Source of the DNA: Strongyloides papillosus
Taxonomy: Eukaryota; Nematoda; Chromadorea; Rhabditida; Strongyloididae
Assembly: GCA_005656395.1 (NCBI GenBank)
Contig: SRSI01000028.1
Location: forward strand, 248,001-312,000
Length of the DNA stretch: 64,000 bases
Direction: 5' to 3'
Shown in pieces: positions 39,701 through 52,852 of this stretch; positions within the stretch are counted from its first letter, which is position 1; every line of letters begins with the position of its first letter. The position numbers and the translations under genes are program-made. The notes beneath the pieces are model-generated. The model was not told where the DNA came from. It made no database searches and worked only from the letters and a program-made list of their open reading frames with translations.

Positions 39701-42700
39701 TTATCTTTTCCAAAATATGCTATAATGTTTCCTACTATAAAATCTAATTTGAATATGTAATTTACATAATTTTTTTATTAAGCTCATGGTATCTTTTATC
39801 AAAAAAAAATAAACGATAAAATTTCGTGAGAAATTATTGTTTGGAAAAAATGTATATATAGTATTTTTTTTAAGTTAAAATATTTTATTTGAAAAACTCC
39901 CTTTTTAAAGGTAATGTTTTTTATTTTTATGTATATTATAACATTTGTAGTTGGTGTACTTTCATTTATCTCATGAACATTTATATGTTTAAATTTATCT
40001 TATGGTGATAGAAGAAATAAAAATAGCATGGTATAAAATTTAAATGAGACAAATAATTTTTAAATGTACTTCTTTTTTGCTTGTTTCATCTTTTTTGAAA
40101 CATTTTTTTTAAAAAAATAAATATATTTTTGTTCTTATTGAAACACGTACCATTTACAGCATTATTTTATGAATATTATTTTTACTTTTGTACAACAATG
40201 TTGAAGAGTTCGTTTATTTTAAAATATTAAAGGAAACGTATTTGTTTTCATTTATCATTACGACAACATTTTTTCACTTCTATTAACTTTTATTTTTTAC
40301 ATTTTATTTTTTAGTATCAAAGTAGTTTGGTAGCATCTTGCAGAAAATTTAAATGATAACTAAATTACAATGTAATATTATTTTTATAATTATTAGTGAT
40401 AAGATTGGTTTTAGAATAGAATGACAATCGGAAGTGAAAATATAGATAGTGTCCAAACGTTTAAAAAATTTCATGATATGAGTAGTGTAATTGCGATACT
40501 TCTTTGTGGTTTATAAAATTCTTTATAACAAAATCAGCCTAAATATTTTTTCCTTATTAAAATTCGTGATCATCTTTGAAAGTTTTATTAAATACAATTT
40601 GAGAAAAGGATGGAACAAGTTTTTATTTTTCATCTGTCAAGTATATTGTTTATTAATCAGTAACAAAAAAATTTCAATTGCTATATTATATTGTTTTGCC
40701 TTCAAAATGTATACATTATTCACTTATCCTTAATACAAATTTTTCCATATTTCGAATATTATAATTATAGATCATTTGTTGTAATGTATACTTATGTACT
40801 TAAATTATTTAGTTGCCCTTTCTAGTTGTTTATAAATAGTTATAAAGTTAAGAGAAAATTAAAAAATTACAATTATTAATTCAAATTTATTTATTTTGTT
40901 ATTTTAAATGTAGTTTATATGATATTTAATTTACTAAAAATATAATAATAAATTTTTCCATTGATCCATTTGGTTTTGATTTTATGATACATTCATTAAT
41001 TTGATGGCATCAGCTAAATCTATCAATATTTCCTTTGATTTCAGCAAAATTTAAATTGATTAATATTTCATTAATAAGTCGTAAAAAATTATTTTTTCTA
41101 TAAATTATAAATGATCTAGAAGTATTATATTTATATTTTTATATCTTATCTTTTTTCTTTTTAGTATATATCAAAATGTACTTTAGATGTTTTTTGATAA
41201 TAAAATGTAAAAAAGTTTATCTTAATGATGATTTAACATGATGTAATTAACTTACACTATTGTTTATTATTTTTTTATACTTTATTGTATCTAAAGTTGA
41301 CTTAAATTGAAAAACACATGCATTGGATATTTATTTCATTTTATCCATTTATCTAAAGAAATTTAATAATGATTACTTTTTACTTCATCTTTTTACCCGT
41401 TCTTTTTTTATTAAATTTAATGTATAGGTTTTAAAATAACTATTTCGGTGAAAAAAATGCTGTAAATAAAGGAGTCTTTTGATAAAAGATAAAGAAGTAT
41501 TGCTTTTTTGTTATATTTCATCTTATTGAAAGTACATATTAAATCAGTTTTGATTACTTATCGAAAACGTTACATGTAGATAGAATTCAAACAGTTTTAT
41601 TTAATAAAATATAACATTGTTAATCAAGACATTTTTATCTTCTGTTAGTAAAATCATCTTCTATCTATGTTTGATTTAATAATGATTTTACATGAAAATA
41701 TAAATAAATATCCCTTACAAAAATATTCGTAAGATTGTATTAGCTCATTGTTCAAAATTTCTAGATGTTATACATGTTCTAACATTATAATAACATGGTC
41801 AATCAAAATTTCTTTTATGATGTACCTAATAAAGTGTTATATATTCTATTTATAGAGAGATATTAACTATAATTTTTATATATCATCATTCATTTGTTTA
41901 CATTTATTTTTTATCTGTATTTTTAGAAACTTTTCATCCAAATATGTTTTATTTCATCTAAATAACAATGGTACTTATATTTCTTATCATCTTACTCTTT
42001 TCATTTTTTATTTTTATGTAGTACTTTATCATAATTCATACAAATAACGTGGGCGATTCCACTTCATAAAATAATTTCTACAAAATCAGCGTTCATTAAT
42101 GCGATAAGATTACAGTCATTATTGTTATTATATCTTTAACTGATGCAAGGTATTATTTTAAAATCTGAAAAATTTTATTTATTATAACTAGCGTGTTTTT
42201 TAACCAAAATAAAAAGATTGTGATTTTTTGTTGCATTGGTAATATAAAAATATTGAATCTATTAGATAGTTATTTTAAGTATAAGATTAAAAGTTGATTG
42301 AATATAAAAATGATGATTTTTGCATAGTGGTGAAAATAATGTATTTTGGGTTATTAGCTTTTGAATAATGATTACAACACACAATGAAAATATTTGGGAT
42401 ATTTGAATAATAATTACATGTTAAACGTTTTCTTAAATATAGAAATATAATTTTTAATTTTGTCCTCCAATTAAAGCGTTCTTTTAAAATTAAACGTGTA
42501 TTTTTTAAACTAACACCCTCTATTTGAATTTTTTTCAGATAGTTGAAGTCAAAAACATAATTGTTTTTCTGAGTTTAATACCTAATCACTAAAAAAATAA
42601 TTTTAATCTTATTTATTTTTTTAATTTATAACAAACTCATTACTACAGTACAATAATAAAGTCTCAATTTTGGTACATTACTGTAATAATATAAGAGTAG

Positions 42701-42701
42701 T
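36709..42701. other. Intergenic desert, about 6 kb
   Basis: AT-rich throughout, dominated by A/T runs. I found no exon with codon-like composition and splice sites, no tRNA-like block and no clear inverted repeat. The right end should carry the WNK-like gene's promoter. Confidence 0.45.
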
Positions 42702-45700
42702 ATGGATACGAATAGAAAATGTAACGTCTCAAAAGATTGGTTACTAAACTATACCAATTGTAATACTGGAATGATTAAAACGGCAATAGAAAATTCTCTT
42801 CTTACAAATGAAACGGTTGAATTTAAAAAAAAAATGGATCGCTTAAAGGGAATTGACTTTAAGATATTTAACAAAAATAGTACTATCCATGCAGAGAAGA
42901 GACGAGAATCGTAAGTTTCTAATTGAATGAAATACTAATATTGTTTGCATAAACATTTTTATAGTTGGCGGAATAGTAGCAAATCATCTTTAGGAAAATC
43001 TTTTATCGCCATAGAAAAATTGAATGATTGTAGTGGCATTCAAATGGTAAATGTTTTGTAACATCATTATTGTGCTAATTTTTTTATTTAATTGTATTTA
43101 GAATAATGGAAGCGAAAAAATTTCAAGTAGTGATTGTAATAAGGATGATATATCACATAATATGGGTAAGTTTGAAAAGATCTTTCATTCACTACTATAC
43201 TTTTACATTATATTGCTTGTAAAAAGTTAATTTTTTATATATAAATTATTCTTATTTCATTTATTTTGTACTTCCTTGTAAACTTGTTATATATATTTTA
43301 ATAAAATTTTTAAACTAAAAGAAAAGGCCAATGATGAAAAGTCTTTATAGAGATGACTATTTGTAATAGCCTTTCTGAAATCACTTTAATATTTTAAAGA
43401 TTATCTTTTCATTAATTAATACACTTTTTTAGATAGTTCTTTTAACTCAAAATTAGAGGGAGCTCACACTATCTTACGCGTAATGACATCTAAAGAAATG
43501 AGAGGAAATATTGGAAGTCAAGAAACAAATAAACATTGTAAAGAAAGAGATGGATTTTTAAGGAAGAATGAAATTGTTGAGAAGAGCTTACATAACCATA
43601 ATTTCATATCAATGGATTTAGAATCTAGTAAGTATTTTTAATTCTATAAATATTTATAATTATATTAGATTTGAAAGTTATTGATTGTTGTCCCAATGAG
43701 AGGTATTACCAATTTAATGAACAAATAGGGAAAGGATCATATAAAAATGTTTATAAGGGTTATGATAAATCTTCCAAAATATATGTTGCTTGGTGTGAGA
43801 CAAACTATGCTCATCTTAAAATAAGAGGTATTGAAAAAATTCGAGAAGAAATATACCTACTTAGCCTTCTCTCTCATGAAAATATTCTTCCACTTTTAAG
43901 TTACTGGGAATATAAAATAAAAGGTGTGAAGGGGACTAATATTGTCATGATTACTGAATATTTTGATGCTGGTTCTTTAAAAAATCACATTAGAACATTA
44001 GATTGTGTTCCTAAAGGGTGCATCCAAACATGGGGAAGGCAGATTTTAAATGGATTAAGTTACCTTCACAATCATAATCCCCCCATCATTCATCGTGATT
44101 TGAAATGTGACAATATTCTTTATGATAAAAAATGTGATATTCTTAAGATATGCGATCTTGGATATGCTATATTTAAAGGTAACTTTAATAATGAAGGAGT
44201 CATTGGTACACCAGAATTCATGGCACCTGAGATGTTTAGTGAACAATATGATGAGGGTGTCGATATATATGCCTTTGGAATGTGTTTATTAGAGATGGTT
44301 ACGGGAGAGTATCCCTACCAGGAATGCCGCAAACCTAATGATTTATATAATCTTGTTACAAATAATGTTAAGCCACTTTGTTTAAGTAAAATATCAAATA
44401 TTTACAGCGATATTAAAATGATAATTGAAAGGTGTATTCGTAATAGAAGGAATGAAAGATGGAATGTTGATGAATTATTAGAGGATGAACTTTTTACAGA
44501 TTTCAATAAATTTGAAGTTAAAATTAAATCTTCTAGTTATAAGGAATACCTTCAACGTGATTCACCTTTATTCACATTAGAAATAATTGGTAATACAAAA
44601 AAGTTGAAGACAAAAGATTTTGAATTAGCATCTTCAATTTTTACCTTTGATTGTGAACGTGAAAAACATTTTGATGTGGCAAATCGTCTAATTGAAGATT
44701 TTCATATTAGTGTTAAATTTAAAGATCAATTGATAGAACAACTTGAAAGATATGTTAAAACAAGAAAGCGATTTATAAAGTATAGGGAGATTGAGTTTGA
44801 AAATGAGGAGAAGTATAGCAATGAAAAAATGACTGAAGATGGAGAAAATAGGATAATTCTTAAAAATCTAAATAATAATGCTTTAGTGGAAAGTGTAGTT
44901 CCAGTGAGTTTTACAAGGTTTTTACAAATTTTAAAAGAATGGAACATCACCGACAAATTAACTAATGACAGAAATCCACCATTTATTGCAGTTAAAGTTC
45001 TTGAACATTTTAATATCAGCAAAAAAGCTTTTCGTCTCCTTTTTATGAATAAAAAACGACAAACGGTTGTTATTACATGTGTTCACTCATGTATCCCTGA
45101 AAGAATAGTAAAGCAACTTGTTTATCATAATATTATTGATAAAGATTGCAAAGAAAAAATGATGTTCATCTTAATTGATATCAGTAATAAGATTAATGAT
45201 ATATCCTTAAATTTATTACCTATAAAACTCTTATTTTTCCTTGGGAATACTTCAGTGAGAAAAGAAAAAAAAAGGTACACAAAAAATTTGAAGTATTCAT
45301 TAAACAAAAAAAATACTTCATTAGAAAGTATTGACGAAAATGATCACTTCCAGGAGACATCATTTACGCAACATATCAATAAACAACTCGATAAAGATAT
45401 ATCAAAAGATTGGTATATACAGATTGAAGGCACTTTAAATGTACCAATAAACGAATTGAAAGATAATATATTCAAAGATAATGGTAATTTTTCTCTTGAA
45501 AATGGTACCTTATCAATGTTACTTAAATATTTTACACCGAATGTGTTTGCATCAAATGCATTTAGTGTTTATTTTGAAAGAGATAATATCTCTCATTTTA
45601 TAAAGTCAAATCATTTTGAAACATTTTTTAATGTTTATACCAAAGATTTTGATAAATATATCAAGAAATGTCATTACCTTGGTCATATTACAATTATAGA

Positions 45701-46868
45701 GATAGAAAATAAAATTAAAAGTTATTTTTCTACTATTGAGTTAACACAGAAACGGGCCCTAATGATGAAAAAATCACTTACCTACTCTGGATCTTCAAAC
45801 GGGAATAACAATATGAATAATGATAATATTATAAATAATAATATAAAGAAAGTCTTTAATAAGAGAGGGAGTAAGAAAAGTTTCCAAATTTCTAAAGTTT
45901 GTTTGGATGATGTTGCTAAGGAAAATGATCCTAAAATTTTAACGAGGAAACGTTCAATAACTATTGCTTTGCCTACTATTGTTGATTCTTCTAGACAGTC
46001 AGAGATTATCAATATGATGAATATTGAGGAAAGTTTGAAGACTTTTAATGATAAAATGATACTTCATGATAAGAAAAACAATAATTGTACGAAGGGGTCA
46101 AGATTTAATAATAATTATTTATTAAATCCAAGAATAAGAAGAAAATCATCATCTTATGAGGACTTATGTAATTATGAAAAAAGGGGAGAAGAATATTTCT
46201 CTAAACGGCAAATCTCATTTGATAATAATATTATGAACTATTTAAAAAATAAAACTTTTGCTGATGGAACATTGGAAAATGTTTCAATTGACAAAAATGT
46301 AGATAAGGCTACTAGTGGAGATGATAAAAGATTATGTGATAATCTCATAAAAAAGAAAGATCCTTTAAGTAGTATCGATTTAAAAAGTATTGAGTGTAGC
46401 GATACACAATCTGATACAATTGATTTTGTAAAAGCTAAAGAAAATGTTGAGATTTTAAATGTTATTTCAGTTGATAAACCAAAAGAACGTCCAGTTAATG
46501 GTGGTAAACTTCACAAAGGCCCATACTTATGTGATGATTTGGAAGATGATAATTGTTATGAAGTTAAATGTACAATAGCTCGAAATAAACATTTTTACAA
46601 AGCTGACTCTCTTAAGAATGATTGTAACTTCGTTGATGATGGATCAATTGAGAAGAAGAAAAAAGTCTCTGAATTAAGTAAACAATTGGCTGAGTTAATT
46701 AACAATGGATTTGAACATCAAAGTCCACCACTATCTGAGATAAGTGTAAAAAATGATTTAGTCAATGGTAACATAACTAACAATGGCAATTCCATTATGA
46801 GATTAGACATTGACAATGGAAAAATATTAACTGAAGAAGAGATAAAACAAAATATCGTTATTGAATAA
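42702..46868 (+). CDS. Divergent WNK (with-no-lysine) protein kinase
   Basis: Exons 42702-42910, 42965-43046, 43102-43165, 43433-43627 and 43669-46868 give 1249 residues. The kinase domain covers about 195-460. As in WNKs, the beta-3 lysine is replaced (VAWCE, Cys226) and the ATP lysine is in the glycine loop (GKGSYKNV, Lys209). The catalytic HRDLKCDN (Asp327) and DLG (Asp346) are intact, and GTPEFMAPE is conserved. An autoinhibitory PF2-like domain follows at about 480-556, and one or two similar segments may lie further on. The tail is Asn/Lys-rich and low complexity, and I saw no RFx(V/I) motif for OSR1/SPAK docking. WNKs sense chloride and osmotic state and activate OSR1/SPAK. Three regulatory positions differ: Tyr349 where WNK1 has Leu371, Phe356 for Ser378 and Gly360 for Ser382. 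It is probably a second, divergent WNK. The first four exons encode no known domain. Confidence 0.92.
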
Positions 46869-46869
46869 A
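46864..46869 (+). terminator. Candidate poly(A) signal overlapping the WNK stop codon
   Basis: AATAAA is formed by the last Glu codon, the TAA stop and the next base. Another candidate lies near 47244, so the real 3' end may be further right. Confidence 0.25.
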
Positions 46870-48198
46870 TATATCAACTATTTATATTTTCGTGAACTTG
46901 GATTATGTTTGCAAGTCAAAAATACAACACCTTTAAAAATCATTTCAAAGTCTGTTTTTGTAAATTAATGTATAAATTAGTGTTCCATTTATTGTCTAAT
47001 CATGCCAAAAATTATTTTTCCTTTAAGTGTTCATAGACATAGAAATTTTATTCTTATTAAAAGATGAAAAGTTGTTCCTTTATAGAGCTGAATGGATATT
47101 TTTAACTATAAGAATTTATGGTTTTAGTTATTGGATATTTTCTTTAATCCACAGGAAAGAAAAAAATTACTTGGCTTGTTAGATATTGTATAAATTTAGT
47201 ATCATTTATATTATTGAATTTCTTTTATTTATGATATTTTATAAATAAATATTTTTCTAAATATATAATTTATTTATGCTCTAATACTCAGGACTTTACA
47301 TTTTTATTTTTTACTAAAATTTATTTATAATTTAGTTACCAGGTAAAGTATAAGCTTCAACATTTGTTATGAAAAAAAGAATTATTATAAAAATTGTAGG
47401 AAAATAAAACTAATCTTACAAACAATTTTTTAGGAATATAAAATTCTAATTATTTGACCTTTAATAATATAATTGTATGAAATAGTTTAGAATTTTAAAC
47501 AAATAAATGAAGTAATGAATTTTTTGTGCAGTTGATTTGAATGAAAAACAAATGTTGTGAATAAAATATATAAAAAAAGAATTATGTTATTGTATATCAA
47601 AATACAATGGTTTGATTACAAAAAGTAGAAGAACAGAAAAATATTAACACATAATTTATAGTAATAAATGTTAGAAAGAAACAAAGCAATATATTTATAT
47701 ACCATTATTGCATTACAAGTCTACCATATAGTTACATTTGATATATTTCAATATTGTTATCAAATGTACTTATAAAGAAAGCTGATTAATATAGTACTGC
47801 ATAGTAAATGATAAGTAATATTGTATCACAAAATTGGATCCATTTACAAAGCACAAACTTTATACTTTTAAAACATAATTATTATTAATACCCTTGCTTT
47901 TTTATTTTGTTTTGAAAAAAAATATCCAAGATATAATTGTTTTGCAAAAATATCTTTTTAATTATTACTGTCGCACTGAAAAATAGAGCGTTAAAGAAAT
48001 AATAAATGTAGCTAAAGAGAAAAGATTAAAACTTTTACTAAGTTTTCCATAAAAAATTATTATTATTGTTTAAAAAATATATTTTTTTGTTCGTTTACAT
48101 ATATGTGAAAATATTTATACAAACGTATTACTAAATCTTTACTATATACATTTCAAATATTTAGCTGGATAAAAAAGTTAAATATATAGTCATTTGAA
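46869..48198. other. Intergenic region (WNK / DUF273 gene)
   Basis: About 1.3 kb of AT-rich DNA with no supported exon. The acceptor-like AATATATAG at 48188-48189 lies 9 bp before the next start and may be a spliced-leader site. Confidence 0.45.
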
Positions 48199-49347
48199 AT
48201 GTTATCTCATTTAAAAATGAGGTTCACGAAAAGAATTTCTATGACAACTACCTATTTTTTACTTATATTAATTATAATTGTGACATTTTTATACTATATG
48301 CAAAATGACACTAAAATTTTTTTAATTATCAAGCCAAATAAAATTTTGGTAAAACCAAATATTGAAAATATAACAATAATTTCAATTGTAAATACGGATG
48401 ATTTATCAAATTATGAGTTAGCTTATCAAACAACAAAATGTTATTCACTTGTATATGGATATGATTTTATAACTGTTAACATAAATTATTATAAAAATAT
48501 ATTATCAAAGTGTAATCAAACTGATTTTATGTTTAAAAGACATTGTTTTTTATCATACTACTTAAAAGAAATAATACCTTATTCAAAATATGTATTATTT
48601 ATTGACGCAGATATTGGTGTAATTAATCCAACTCATAATTTAACTAAATATTTACCAATTAAAGATGAAGAAATACTATTTGAAGAGAGGATATTTAACT
48701 ATGAAATATCGGCTGGTTCATATTTTGTTAAAAATGATGTTTATGCTAGAGATTTACTTTTAAAATGGGCTAATTTTGAAAAGTTTATACCAAATGCTTT
48801 TTCAGGTAGTGATAATGTAGCATTACATCCATTTCTATTTAAATATCTTCCACCGAAATACAAGAATCATTCAGTGGTATGTCAAAATTTATGGGAAACT
48901 AGTCAAACTTATAATGATCTTGAACGTTACGTTGCATGTTTACGATATTTTATGAAAAATTATTTTATTGAAACTAAAAATCTTAATGATGAAGAATATT
49001 ATTTGGATAATGGTAAAATAAAAATAATAAAAAAATTATCAAAAAGAAAATGGGTTAGGGATGTATGGTTGACGGAGAGTAAATTTAGTGATAATGATTT
49101 TATGTTACATGGATTAAAAAAAAGTGCTATCAATTCAAATGCTTTTGCTTCCTGGACCCAAATTATTTACTTAAATAATTATAACATTTCTAAATGCAAG
49201 AGTGAAACTTTTTATGAGAATTGGGTATATAATTGGAATTTTATGACAACAAATGTTGAAATAAAAATGTTGCTAAAAAACGTCATTGGAAATATTGACA
49301 AAAAATTTCATAATATTATTAAAGATTTAAATATAAAAATTATTTGA
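48199..49347 (+). CDS. DUF273-type putative glycosyltransferase, type II membrane protein
   Basis: A single-exon gene of 382 residues. After a short basic N-terminus there is one membrane span (about 17-34), so the bulk should face the Golgi or ER lumen. The core matches the nematode DUF273 family: YVLFIDADIGVINP, with a DxD-like DAD at 136-138 that suits nucleotide-sugar and metal binding, then an FEERIFNYEISAGSYFVKN segment and GSDNVALHPFL. Several N-x-S/T sites (NIT, NQT, NLT, NHS, NIS) suit a luminal protein. DUF273 proteins are expanded in nematodes and lack a defined reaction; a glycosyltransferase fold is generally assumed. A splice-acceptor sequence 9 bp before the ATG suggests trans-splicing. 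Its neighbour at 52.9 kb is also a predicted glycosyltransferase of an unrelated family. Confidence 0.85.
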   Translation: MLSHLKMRFTKRISMTTTYFLLILIIIVTFLYYMQNDTKIFLIIKPNKILVKPNIENITIISIVNTDDLSNYELAYQTTKCYSLVYGYDFITVNINYYKNILSKCNQTDFMFKRHCFLSYYLKEIIPYSKYVLFIDADIGVINPTHNLTKYLPIKDEEILFEERIFNYEISAGSYFVKNDVYARDLLLKWANFEKFIPNAFSGSDNVALHPFLFKYLPPKYKNHSVVCQNLWETSQTYNDLERYVACLRYFMKNYFIETKNLNDEEYYLDNGKIKIIKKLSKRKWVRDVWLTESKFSDNDFMLHGLKKSAINSNAFASWTQIIYLNNYNISKCKSETFYENWVYNWNFMTTNVEIKMLLKNVIGNIDKKFHNIIKDLNIKII

Positions 49348-52300
49348 TTATTTAATTAATAATAACTAAATTTACAACTTTATTTTGTATAGTTGGTAAT
49401 TTGTTTAAATATTTTTTATAGTTCCTTTTTTATGAAGTTATTTTCATCAAAATATAACATTAGCTACTTTTTTTCAAGAAAAAAAGTCGCATTAGAAAAT
49501 ATTTAGAAATGAAATTTTCTCTATTTAAAGTTTTATTGCCTATAAGTAGTAATTGTTTTTATTTTCTCCATTTTTTTTTATTAAGACAGAAATAAATTAA
49601 AAAAAGTAGTAAAATATTTTACTTTTTAAAATTATTTCATCTTCATAATATATTCCATCAAAAATATGATACTGATCCTCTTATTAAATATAAATATTAT
49701 TATACTAATAGTTCCATGAAAAGCGAAAGTTTTAATATGCAAGTTTATTCATAAACATATTACGTATTTTTTTTTATTTTATTATCAAAATACTCTTATA
49801 GGATTAAAAAAGTAGAAGGATTTAAAAAGTTTTTCTATAAATGTGAAGACGAATCAATTGTTTGTAATTTTTGTTACCAAAATTATGCATTAATGGAAGA
49901 CATCGCTTTTAGTGATTATGAATAATATGAATTTCATATATCAAGATTCATCAATCAAAGATAATTCTTATTAATGTCAAATTAAAATATAATCTTTTTT
50001 TATTATAATAAATTCCTTTTATTTTAAAACATATTAAACTAATTATTATAATAAAAAATTGTTTATCAAATGTATGTTCTTTTTTTGTTAAAATCCCTAC
50101 ATTAATTTATTAAATTCTTTTTTAACGAATATTATGATGGAATGTTATTAGATACTTATAGTTATTATTCCAAGCTATTGAGTATTTTTTTCTACTAGAA
50201 ACCCATCAAAAGTATAGATACAACACAATTTCATTTATGTCTGTCAAGAATCAAGTTTTAATTTTTAAAAAAAAATAACAGAAAAGTTTAAATGTTAATT
50301 TTTTCTTCTCACAAACCGTATTGTTTTATAATAGTTTATTTATTATCTCTAAATTATAAACATTTCATTTATACAAAAAGTGTTAAAAATTTAATTCCTC
50401 TAAACAATGAGAATTTTTTTATACATTATAAAAGATTCTACTAACTTTAGAAAAAATACAAGTTTACTTAAATGTCAATATAATTTTTAGAGTGATACTA
50501 TGATACCTTACTAGTATTTAGCACACAAAATTTTGATCTTTCATTTTTAAACCACTTTCTCCATAACATTGTCTGAAAGTTTGATAATAGGAGTCTTTTA
50601 TTATTTGCTTTTATTTTATATGTGACCGTTTAGAAATAAGAAAAAACTTTTTAATGTTAAAGAATATTTCACTATACTTTTTTCGGAGTTATATATTGAC
50701 TAATATTAATTGATAATATTTTAAGCAGTAAAATTTTCTTTCAATAGATGTATACTATTTATGAATTAACTTTAAACAAAAATTATTATATTATTGTTTA
50801 ATAAAGTTTTAACAATAACTTCTAAGCATTATAATTGATATAACGATATTATAAAATAGTGTATTTTAATTTCATCATACTATTTTATAATCATAATCAC
50901 CTTATATTATACTATATTCTATCTGAAAGCCTAAAATCAACTTTTTTTTATAGAATTAGTTACTAAAACAATTTCTGTTAAATTAAAATATAATAAAAAG
51001 AAATATAATAATAACAATTATGTCTCTTTGCTTTCAAAAGCTTGAAAGTTAACTCTTTTTTTATTATGGATAAAAATTTGTCATTATTTTCAATTTTAAA
51101 CAATATAAAGATTTAAAATTTAAACGTTAATTTCTTATCGGTAATAACTTTAAAACTAAAATTTTTTAAACAATTTATTATATAAGACCATATGTTTTAG
51201 ACCTTAATATAACACTTATTGTGGTTAAAATCAATAAAAAAACTAAAAATATTAAGAAAAAATAACTATATCAACTTTAAATATACAATATTAAAGAGAT
51301 ATCACGATTTAAATAAAATAACTACTAAAAATTATTATTCCAAGCAAAGTTATTTAGATAAAATAAACTATTGTAGTTCTTCAAATAGTAAACAACGTTT
51401 AAAAATTAGTTAGGAAGTAAAATCATTATAAAGATAAAACTATATTCTTATATGATGTCTTGTTTTATACTCTAAGCGACTGAACTATGATAACTTTTAT
51501 CTACTTAATAGTTTTTTACAATATTATGCCCATATCATATCCTATCCTTTTTTGCAAATATTACAAGATTGTTCTTGGAAGCTATTTTTAAAAGAAATTG
51601 CGAAATTTACATCAATATGATATGATGAACATTTTAAAATTCATAAACCTGAATTTCATATTATTGAGAATGATTATGGATTTTTTAATTCCTGATACTT
51701 TTTTAACAGATTGTGGTCGGTTAAAAGTATGAAGTTGTTTTCTATAGCATACACCAAATCCTTTCTTGCTAATCAACTTTAAATAGATAATAATTGTTTA
51801 TGTCAAAGCGATTTTTTTGTTCAATTTATAATTACTATGTTTTCATAATTTCTAACTAACATGAATTATATTTTGCATAATTTAGTAGTCTTAATATACT
51901 TTTGTAATTTAGTAATAATAGAGAATAAATTTAAAAAATATAAATAAAAGTCAAACTATCTAAGAAAAACATTCCTTAATAAATTATTTTGGAAGTGCTT
52001 TATTCAAATGTAATTTATCTTTTTAAATCACATTGAACTTGTATTTTAAATAAAAAAAACCAATTTAATGACATTAGGTGTATATGCTTATAATTTCACA
52101 TAAAATTAAGTTCCAAGAAGGAACTTGAAGCATGTTGTAGAAATGAAATTCTGCTACTAAACGAATTTAATATCATAAAATAACTACAAGAGAAAAAGTG
52201 TTTTTATTACTGAACTGCTTAAAGTATTATCTTTTATATCTTTGAATAACAATTTTGACCATTCTAATATAATAAAAATTAGTTTTATTTTTTGTATTAA

Positions 52301-52852
52301 TAATGACAAACATTAAAAGTTCTAATTGAAAAAAAATAAATTTGTAGCACATAAAATTTATTGAATTTTTTAAAAAATACAATTTAATAGGCAAATTTCT
52401 AGGGAAATAAAATTTATTAATAGCCTAGTTTGACACATTGTTTTCCATCTTTATAAAAATTAATCTTTATTGGAGATAACAATATAAAACTTTTTATCAA
52501 TAAATTGATAAAGAAAACTATAATAGTTTTATGATTATTTAACTGTACGCCAATTTTCAATAGTATTCAGATTCATATAAATAGTAAAACAAATATTATA
52601 CTGACTTAAAAAGTAAGCAATTAATTTTAATTTTAAATTTTTTAAAAGACTTTTTTTTATTTTATAAATGTTATAAAAAGCTTAAATTTTTATTGTTTAG
52701 AACGAAATAAATTATAATCTATCATATTTTACATATTTGAAGTGCAATACAATTTTATTTTAAATGGTTTTAATATTCTATTAAATTAATATATTTATAT
52801 AAATAAATGTTTACACGTATAAATAGTTACATTATAGTTGGTATAGTTTAAA
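49348..52852. other. Intergenic region with possible decayed coding fragments
   Basis: Mostly AT-rich. Short protein-like stretches without intact gene structure occur at about 49630-49745, at 49802-49924 (after a TTATAG acceptor, with Cys-rich codons ending in TAA), at 50120-50200 and at 51210-51780. A 16-bp sequence at 50919-50934 recurs exactly at 56808-56823. Confidence 0.4.
51219..51780 (+). pseudogene. Possible decayed protein-coding remnant
   Basis: A frame at 51219-51413 has no ATG start. A second frame from about 51460 reads through codon-like sequence (including ISYPFLQILQDCSW and FKIHKPEFHIIENDYGFFNS). It is broken by one TGA, ends at a second, and is followed by a TTTTTTAACAG acceptor and a further short open stretch. 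The amino-acid composition looks like real protein rather than translated AT-rich spacer. I do not recognise the family. It may be a dead relative of a neighbouring glycosyltransferase, an intact multi-exon gene I failed to parse, or chance. Confidence 0.3.

Noticed and set aside
43780..43800. Missing catalytic lysine in the kinase beta-3 strand, suggesting a pseudokinase
   Set aside because: The Cys in VAWCE with Lys in the glycine loop is the normal WNK arrangement.
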